47,248 nt of DNA. It comes from Lachnospiraceae bacterium (lineage in GTDB: Bacteria > Bacillota > Clostridia > Lachnospirales > Lachnospiraceae). A program made the translations under genes and the position numbers. The notes beneath the pieces were generated by a model that had not been told where the DNA came from, ran no database searches, and worked only from the letters and a program-made list of their open reading frames with translations. Positions 43,055 through 47,248 of this stretch are shown piece by piece (the stretch's first letter is position 1; every line of letters begins with the position of its first letter). The stretch is taken from assembly GCA_022768745.1 (NCBI GenBank), contig JALELK010000090.1:1-47248 (forward strand), written 5' to 3'.

Positions 43055-43642
43055 TTATCTGTTGACTTTCATTATAGCATTTGCACAAAAGTTTTCTATG
43101 ATTTTCTTTCCCTCCGGGGTCATCACCGACTCCGGGTGAAACTGCAATCCGAAAATCGGATAATCCCTATGTTCCACCGCCATAACCTCCCCATCTTCGC
43201 ATCGGGCCGTCACTATCAGTTCCTCTGGCAAAGTATCCTCCATCACTGCCAGGGAATGGTATCTGGCCGCATAAAAAGAATTGGGCATCCCCTTGAAAAG
43301 CAAACCGTCATTTTCCTGAATCATCTCTTTTTTCTTTCCATGCATCAGCTCTTTTGCATAAGAGACGGTAGCTCCAAACGCTTCACAAATCGCCTGATGT
43401 CCCAGGCAGATTCCAAGAATCGGTATTTTTCCGGCAAAAAAGCAGATTGCCTCCTCACAAATCCCGGCATCCTTAGGTTTTCCAGGTCCGGGGGAAATGA
43501 TGATGGCATCCGGTTTCATCTCCTCTATCTGAGGTATTGTAACCTCATCATTTCGCACGACTTTTATATCCGGTTCCACACTTCCCACCAATTGCACTAC
43601 ATTATAAGAAAAACTGTCATAATTATCTATCAGAAGAATCAT
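43055..43642 (-). CDS. trpG: Anthranilate synthase component II (glutamine amidotransferase)
   Basis: TrpG supplies ammonia from glutamine to TrpE. The 195-residue class I amidotransferase starts MILLIDNYDSFSYNVVQLV and has the catalytic Cys in ILGICLGHQAICEAFGA and the His-Glu pair in LQFHPESVMTPEG. I chose the ATG at 43642 with GGGGG upstream; a longer frame to 43702 would read back through the end of trpE. The start overlaps the trpE stop as ATGA, which favours 1:1 synthesis of the two subunits. The TrpG of some bacteria also serves folate synthesis; this cannot be excluded. Confidence 0.96.
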   Translation of the reverse strand: MILLIDNYDSFSYNVVQLVGSVEPDIKVVRNDEVTIPQIEEMKPDAIIISPGPGKPKDAGICEEAICFFAGKIPILGICLGHQAICEAFGATVSYAKELMHGKKKEMIQENDGLLFKGMPNSFYAARYHSLAVMEDTLPEELIVTARCEDGEVMAVEHRDYPIFGLQFHPESVMTPEGKKIIENFCANAIMKVNR

Positions 43643-45126
43643 CCCAATCCCCCTTCCACACTCTTTACCGCATCTACCACAGCCATGGCTTTGTTCACGC
43701 ACTCCTGAGCCTCTTTATATGGATCAGAATCATTGACAATTCCGGCACCGGACCGAATGCAGATACTGTCATTTTTCTTATAAACCAGGCGAATGGCAAT
43801 ACACACATCCAGATTTCCCGCAAAGTCCAGGTAACCGATAGCTCCGCCATAGATACCTCTTTGGGACTGCTCCAGTTCCTGAATAATCTCACACGCTCGA
43901 AATTTTGGCGCACCGGATAAAGTTCCCGCCGGCAAAATAGCATCCACAGCATCCACGCTGTCCTTATCCAGACGGATTTTTCCAACCACAGTGGAGCCGA
44001 TATGCATCACATGGGAATAACGTTGAATTCCCATATATTCTTCCACCAAAACCGTACCGATTTCGCTGATTTTTCCCATATCATTTCGCCCCAAATCCAC
44101 CAGCATATTGTGCTCTGCCAACTCCTTTTCATCCGCCAACAGTTCCTGTTCCAGCGCTTTGTCCTCCGCTTCATCTTTCCCTCTGGGTCTGGTTCCCGCC
44201 AAAGGGAAGGTACTTGCTTTTCCATCTACCACCTTTACCAAGGTTTCCGGAGACGCTCCGGCAATCTCTATATCATCACTGGAAAAATAAAACATATAAG
44301 GGGAAGGATTGCTGCTTCGCAAAATGCGATAGGTATCAAAAAGGCTTCCTCTGGCCTTTGCACGCAGAGGATTTGACAGCACCACCTGAAAAATATCCCC
44401 CTCGTGAATGTAATGTTTTGCCTTTTTCACCATATCTGCATATTCATCTGCTGTGAACTGAGGTGTGATATCAGACAGTAGTTCTAAAGGTTGAAAAACC
44501 TTTTTATCCCCGTACTTGATAACTCGGGCCATCTCCTCTATCTTATCCTTTGCCATCTCGTAAGATGCTTCCAGTTCCTCTGTATAAACTCCGGCAATGA
44601 GATAGATTTTCTGTTTAAAATTATCAAAGGCGATCACCCGGTCGAAAAGCATCAGATCCATATCATTAAAATCATCCTCTTCACCGCTGGACAGATGCAA
44701 TTTCGGTTCGCTGTATTTAATATAATCATAAGAAAAATATCCCACCAGGCCTCCGGTAAATGAGGGCATATTCTCCATGATAGGGGTTTTGTTTTGTGCA
44801 ATTATCTCCCGAATCACCTCTCCCGGATGCAAAACCTCCCTTTGTTCCAACAATTTTTTTCCTAAAGCATCCGTCTTTTTTATGACAACTCTCCCATCCC
44901 GGCAGGTTATTTCCAAACTTGGTTCATATCCCAAAAAAGTATATCTTCCCCAATTCTCACTCTGGCCCGCACTTTCCAGCAAATAAACCTGTCTGCTCAC
45001 CTCCCGGAGCCGGCGCATTACCTCAATAGGGGTATAACTGTCCGAGAGAATTTCCTGACACACGGGAATTCTCCTGTACTTTCCCTCAGCCGCCAATTCT
45101 TTCACTCTGTCTAATTTAGGATACAT
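43639..45126 (-). CDS. trpE: Anthranilate synthase component I
   Basis: TrpE turns chorismate into anthranilate, the first committed step to tryptophan. The 495-residue protein has the N-terminal feedback-site motif YLLESAGQSENWGRYTF, the chorismate-binding core with ASPETLVKV, STFPLAGTRPRGKDEAED and LSGAPKFRACEII, and the C-terminal GGAIGYLDFAGNLD and IRSGAGIVNDSDP. The LLES motif suggests tryptophan inhibition is kept. It overlaps trpA by 16 bases, and AAGGAAGG precedes the ATG. Confidence 0.96.
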   Translation of the reverse strand: MYPKLDRVKELAAEGKYRRIPVCQEILSDSYTPIEVMRRLREVSRQVYLLESAGQSENWGRYTFLGYEPSLEITCRDGRVVIKKTDALGKKLLEQREVLHPGEVIREIIAQNKTPIMENMPSFTGGLVGYFSYDYIKYSEPKLHLSSGEEDDFNDMDLMLFDRVIAFDNFKQKIYLIAGVYTEELEASYEMAKDKIEEMARVIKYGDKKVFQPLELLSDITPQFTADEYADMVKKAKHYIHEGDIFQVVLSNPLRAKARGSLFDTYRILRSSNPSPYMFYFSSDDIEIAGASPETLVKVVDGKASTFPLAGTRPRGKDEAEDKALEQELLADEKELAEHNMLVDLGRNDMGKISEIGTVLVEEYMGIQRYSHVMHIGSTVVGKIRLDKDSVDAVDAILPAGTLSGAPKFRACEIIQELEQSQRGIYGGAIGYLDFAGNLDVCIAIRLVYKKNDSICIRSGAGIVNDSDPYKEAQECVNKAMAVVDAVKSVEGGLG

Positions 45127-45893
45127 GTCACACCTTCCTTCATGCTTTTCACATAAGCCCCGATTTTTTCCGGCGCTTCTTTTCCATATTGCCCCAATAT
45201 CTTGATAATGGCAGAGCCCACAATCACGCCGTCAGCAATCTGCCCCATCTTTTTCGCCTGCTCCGGTGTGGAAATTCCAAACCCAATAGCACAGGGTACA
45301 GCCGTGTTTTCCCGGATAACCCCGACGATAGAATCCAGATCCGTGGTAATCTCACTTCTGGTTCCGGTAACTCCAAGACTTGAAACCACATAGATGAAGC
45401 CCTTTGCCTCCTTTGCAATCATGGCAATACGCCCTTTTGATGTTGGCGCAATCATAGAAATTAAGTCTAAATTATATTTCTCGCATATGGATTCAAATTC
45501 TGTTTTTTCCTCATAAGGAATATCCGGTAAAATAATACCATCTATCCCATATTGTTCACAGGCAGCCATAAATTTTTCAGCCCCATAGGAAAAAACCACA
45601 TTGGCATAGGTCATAAAAACCATAGGAATTTTTACTTCCTGTCGTAATTCCTCCACCATAGCAAACACATCATCTGTGGTAATTCCGTTTTTCAACGCCC
45701 GAATATTCGCCTCCTGGATCACCGGACCTTCCGCAGTTGGGTCTGAAAAGGGGATTCCCAGTTCAATTAAATCTGCTCCGTTTTTTTCCATCTCCTTCAC
45801 TGCTGCTTTGGTGGTCTCCAAATCTGGGTCTCCACAGGTAATAAAAGGAATAAACGCCTTTCCATTCTGAAACGCTTCTGCTATCTTACTCAT
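45111..45893 (-). CDS. trpA: Tryptophan synthase alpha chain
   Basis: The alpha subunit cleaves indole-3-glycerol phosphate and passes indole to TrpB through a tunnel. The 260-residue barrel begins [23 protein letters not shown] and contains the catalytic Glu and Asp in [17 protein letters not shown], with the phosphate loop near [10 protein letters not shown]. The frame is open 177 bases further upstream inside trpB, but the ATG at 45893 has GGAGG and matches the family start. It overlaps trpB by eight bases. Confidence 0.96.
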   Translation of the reverse strand: MSKIAEAFQNGKAFIPFITCGDPDLETTKAAVKEMEKNGADLIELGIPFSDPTAEGPVIQEANIRALKNGITTDDVFAMVEELRQEVKIPMVFMTYANVVFSYGAEKFMAACEQYGIDGIILPDIPYEEKTEFESICEKYNLDLISMIAPTSKGRIAMIAKEAKGFIYVVSSLGVTGTRSEITTDLDSIVGVIRENTAVPCAIGFGISTPEQAKKMGQIADGVIVGSAIIKILGQYGKEAPEKIGAYVKSMKEGVTCILN

Positions 45894-47073
45894 AAATATC
45901 CTCCCCTCTGTAACGGGCAATGGCAGCGCAATCCTTATCTCCTCTGCCGGAAACCGTAACAACAATAATCTGGTTTTTGCACATGGTAGGTGCCAATTTT
46001 CTGGCATACGCCACCGCATGGGCGGATTCAATTGCCGGAATAATTCCTTCCGTCTTTGCCAGATACTCAAAAGCCTCTACCGCTTCCTCATCGGTTATCG
46101 GGACATATTGTGCTCTTCCTATGTCGTGAAGATGCGCATGCTCCGGTCCAACTCCCGGATAATCCAGCCCGGCGGAAATGGAATACACCGGTGCAATCTG
46201 TCCGTATTCGTCCTGACAAAAATAAGATTTCATTCCATGAAAGATGCCGATTTTACCGGTGTTTACCGTGGCTGCTGTCTCAAAGGTATCGATGCCCCGC
46301 CCAGCGGCCTCACATCCGATTAATGCCACTTCCTCATCCTCAATAAAGTGATAAAAACTACCTATGGCGTTGGAGCCACCACCTACACATGCCACCACCG
46401 CATCCGGCAGTCTCCCCTCTTTTTGAAGTATCTGTTCCTTAATCTCTTTTGAAATCACAGCCTGAAAATCCCTGACTATAGTAGGAAATGGATGAGGACC
46501 CATAACAGAACCCAGACAATAATGGGTATCATCGATTCTGGTGGTCCACTCCCGCATAGCCTCAGACACCGCATCCTTTAAGGTGGCTGTTCCGGAAGTT
46601 ACGGGAACCACATCTGCTCCCAGAAGTTTCATACGATATACATTGAGAGCCTGTCGTTTTGTGTCTTCCTCCCCCATAAATACCACACATTCCATTCCAA
46701 GCAGTGCAGCCGCCGTAGCTGTTGCAACCCCGTGCTGCCCTGCTCCGGTCTCTGCAATCAATCTTGTTTTTCCCATTTTTTTGGCAAGCAGCGCCTGACC
46801 TAAAACATTGTTGATTTTATGGGCTCCGGTGTGATTTAAATCCTCCCGTTTCAGGTAAATCTTTGCACCCCCCAGGTCCTCTGTCATTTTCTTTGCATAG
46901 TACAGCCTCGAAGGTCTGCCTGCGTATTCATTTAACAACTCTGTCAATTCCCAGTTGAATTCCGGATCCAGTTTGTAATGATTATAGGCCTCTTCCAGTT
47001 CAATCACCGCATTCATCAATGTCTCCGGAATGTATTGACCGCCATGTATTCCAAATCTTCCATTTTGCGCCAT
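45886..47073 (-). CDS. trpB: Tryptophan synthase beta chain
   Basis: The PLP subunit that condenses indole with serine. The 395-residue protein opens [19 protein letters not shown] and has the PLP lysine in [14 protein letters not shown], the substrate loop [17 protein letters not shown], and the glycine-rich phosphate loop [13 protein letters not shown]. It is the TrpB1 type that works with TrpA. AAGGAAGG lies just before the ATG, and the trpF stop is three bases upstream. Confidence 0.97.
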   Translation of the reverse strand: MAQNGRFGIHGGQYIPETLMNAVIELEEAYNHYKLDPEFNWELTELLNEYAGRPSRLYYAKKMTEDLGGAKIYLKREDLNHTGAHKINNVLGQALLAKKMGKTRLIAETGAGQHGVATATAAALLGMECVVFMGEEDTKRQALNVYRMKLLGADVVPVTSGTATLKDAVSEAMREWTTRIDDTHYCLGSVMGPHPFPTIVRDFQAVISKEIKEQILQKEGRLPDAVVACVGGGSNAIGSFYHFIEDEEVALIGCEAAGRGIDTFETAATVNTGKIGIFHGMKSYFCQDEYGQIAPVYSISAGLDYPGVGPEHAHLHDIGRAQYVPITDEEAVEAFEYLAKTEGIIPAIESAHAVAYARKLAPTMCKNQIIVVTVSGRGDKDCAAIARYRGEDIYE

Positions 47074-47076
47074 TTT

Positions 47077-47248
47077 CTATCCTTCCTTTCTCACAGCCTG
47101 AAGAAAGGCTGCCATCTTCGTCTCATCTTTTTCCCTGTTGGTCTCAATACCTGAGCTTACATCTACTGCATAGGGATGCAGGAACTCAATTGCCTTTCCC
47201 ACATTTTCTGGGGTGAGTCCTCCTGCCAGAAAATAGGGGCGCTTCACC
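47077..47248 (-). CDS. trpF: Phosphoribosylanthranilate isomerase (C-terminal part only)
   Basis: Only the last 56 residues fall in the window. The sequence FLAGGLTPENVGKAIEFL, followed by YAVDVSSGIETNREKDETKM, is the phosphate-binding end of the TrpF barrel, with the aspartate and SSGIE signature. The gene continues past position 47248. It is spaced three bases from trpB. Confidence 0.93.
   Translation of the reverse strand, partial: VKRPYFLAGGLTPENVGKAIEFLHPYAVDVSSGIETNREKDETKMAAFLQAVRKEG

Noticed and set aside
45894-46070. Longer N-terminus for TrpA
   Set aside because: The extra 59 residues overlap trpB in another frame and bear no resemblance to TrpA; the ATG at 45893 has an excellent ribosome site.

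Overview
The window looks like chromosome from an anaerobic, spore-forming Clostridia bacterium, most likely Lachnospiraceae. The evidence is a SCIFF peptide and its radical-SAM maturase beside secDF, the sporulation gene spoIIR, a GerA-type germinant receptor, a eukaryote-like IleS behind an Ile T-box, and AT-rich promoters with strong AGGAGG ribosome sites. Almost every gene is on the minus strand; the one clear exception is a small membrane protein at 3886-4359. Gene order below is by window coordinate, so transcription mostly runs from high to low numbers.

Layout. 1-3773: secDF (cut by the window edge), SCIFF maturase, SCIFF peptide, a small membrane protein. 3886-5310: a plus-strand membrane protein and a DUF1934 protein converge on a 540-bp giant hairpin. 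5354-9623: spoIIR, then a fused GerAB-GerAC protein and GerAA. 9667-10220: a second, unrelated 554-bp giant hairpin. 10280-18327: housekeeping genes (FCD/GntR regulator, ispE, small alarmone synthetase, an unknown gene, TrmH-type methyltransferase, pfkA, dnaE). 18346-19472: a REP-associated tyrosine transposase (RAYT) between two inverted arrays of four 22-bp repeats. 19476-28207: an EF-hand-like protein, a CPBP protease, a patatin-like lipase, glgP and ileS, with a textbook promoter and an Ile T-box leader in front of ileS. 28615-40242: one gene of 11.6 kb for a surface protein of about 3,875 residues. 40435-43034: a response regulator and a LytS-like 7TM kinase. 43055-47248: trpG, trpE, trpA, trpB and the end of trpF.

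How it fits together. The trp genes run trpF-B-A-E-G and lead with about 20 bp of spacing into the kinase/regulator pair, which is followed by the giant surface protein. That gene has an extended -10 promoter and an upstream direct repeat placed where an activator would bind, so the two-component system is a plausible regulator of it. ileS, glgP, patatin and CPBP genes are closely packed and may all depend on the Ile T-box.

The most unusual structure is the repeat family associated with the RAYT. Four loci (4350-4889, 18346-18452, 19368-19472, 20793-20858) follow one grammar: two or four exact-length 22-bp units starting GGGACAGACC, closed by an inverted cap GTATCCGTCCC. These copies sit exactly at gene ends, supply stop codons, and in one case are translated as a protein C-terminus. 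The two giant hairpins, the GerAB-AC fusion and the giant beta-solenoid protein are the other points that deserve attention.
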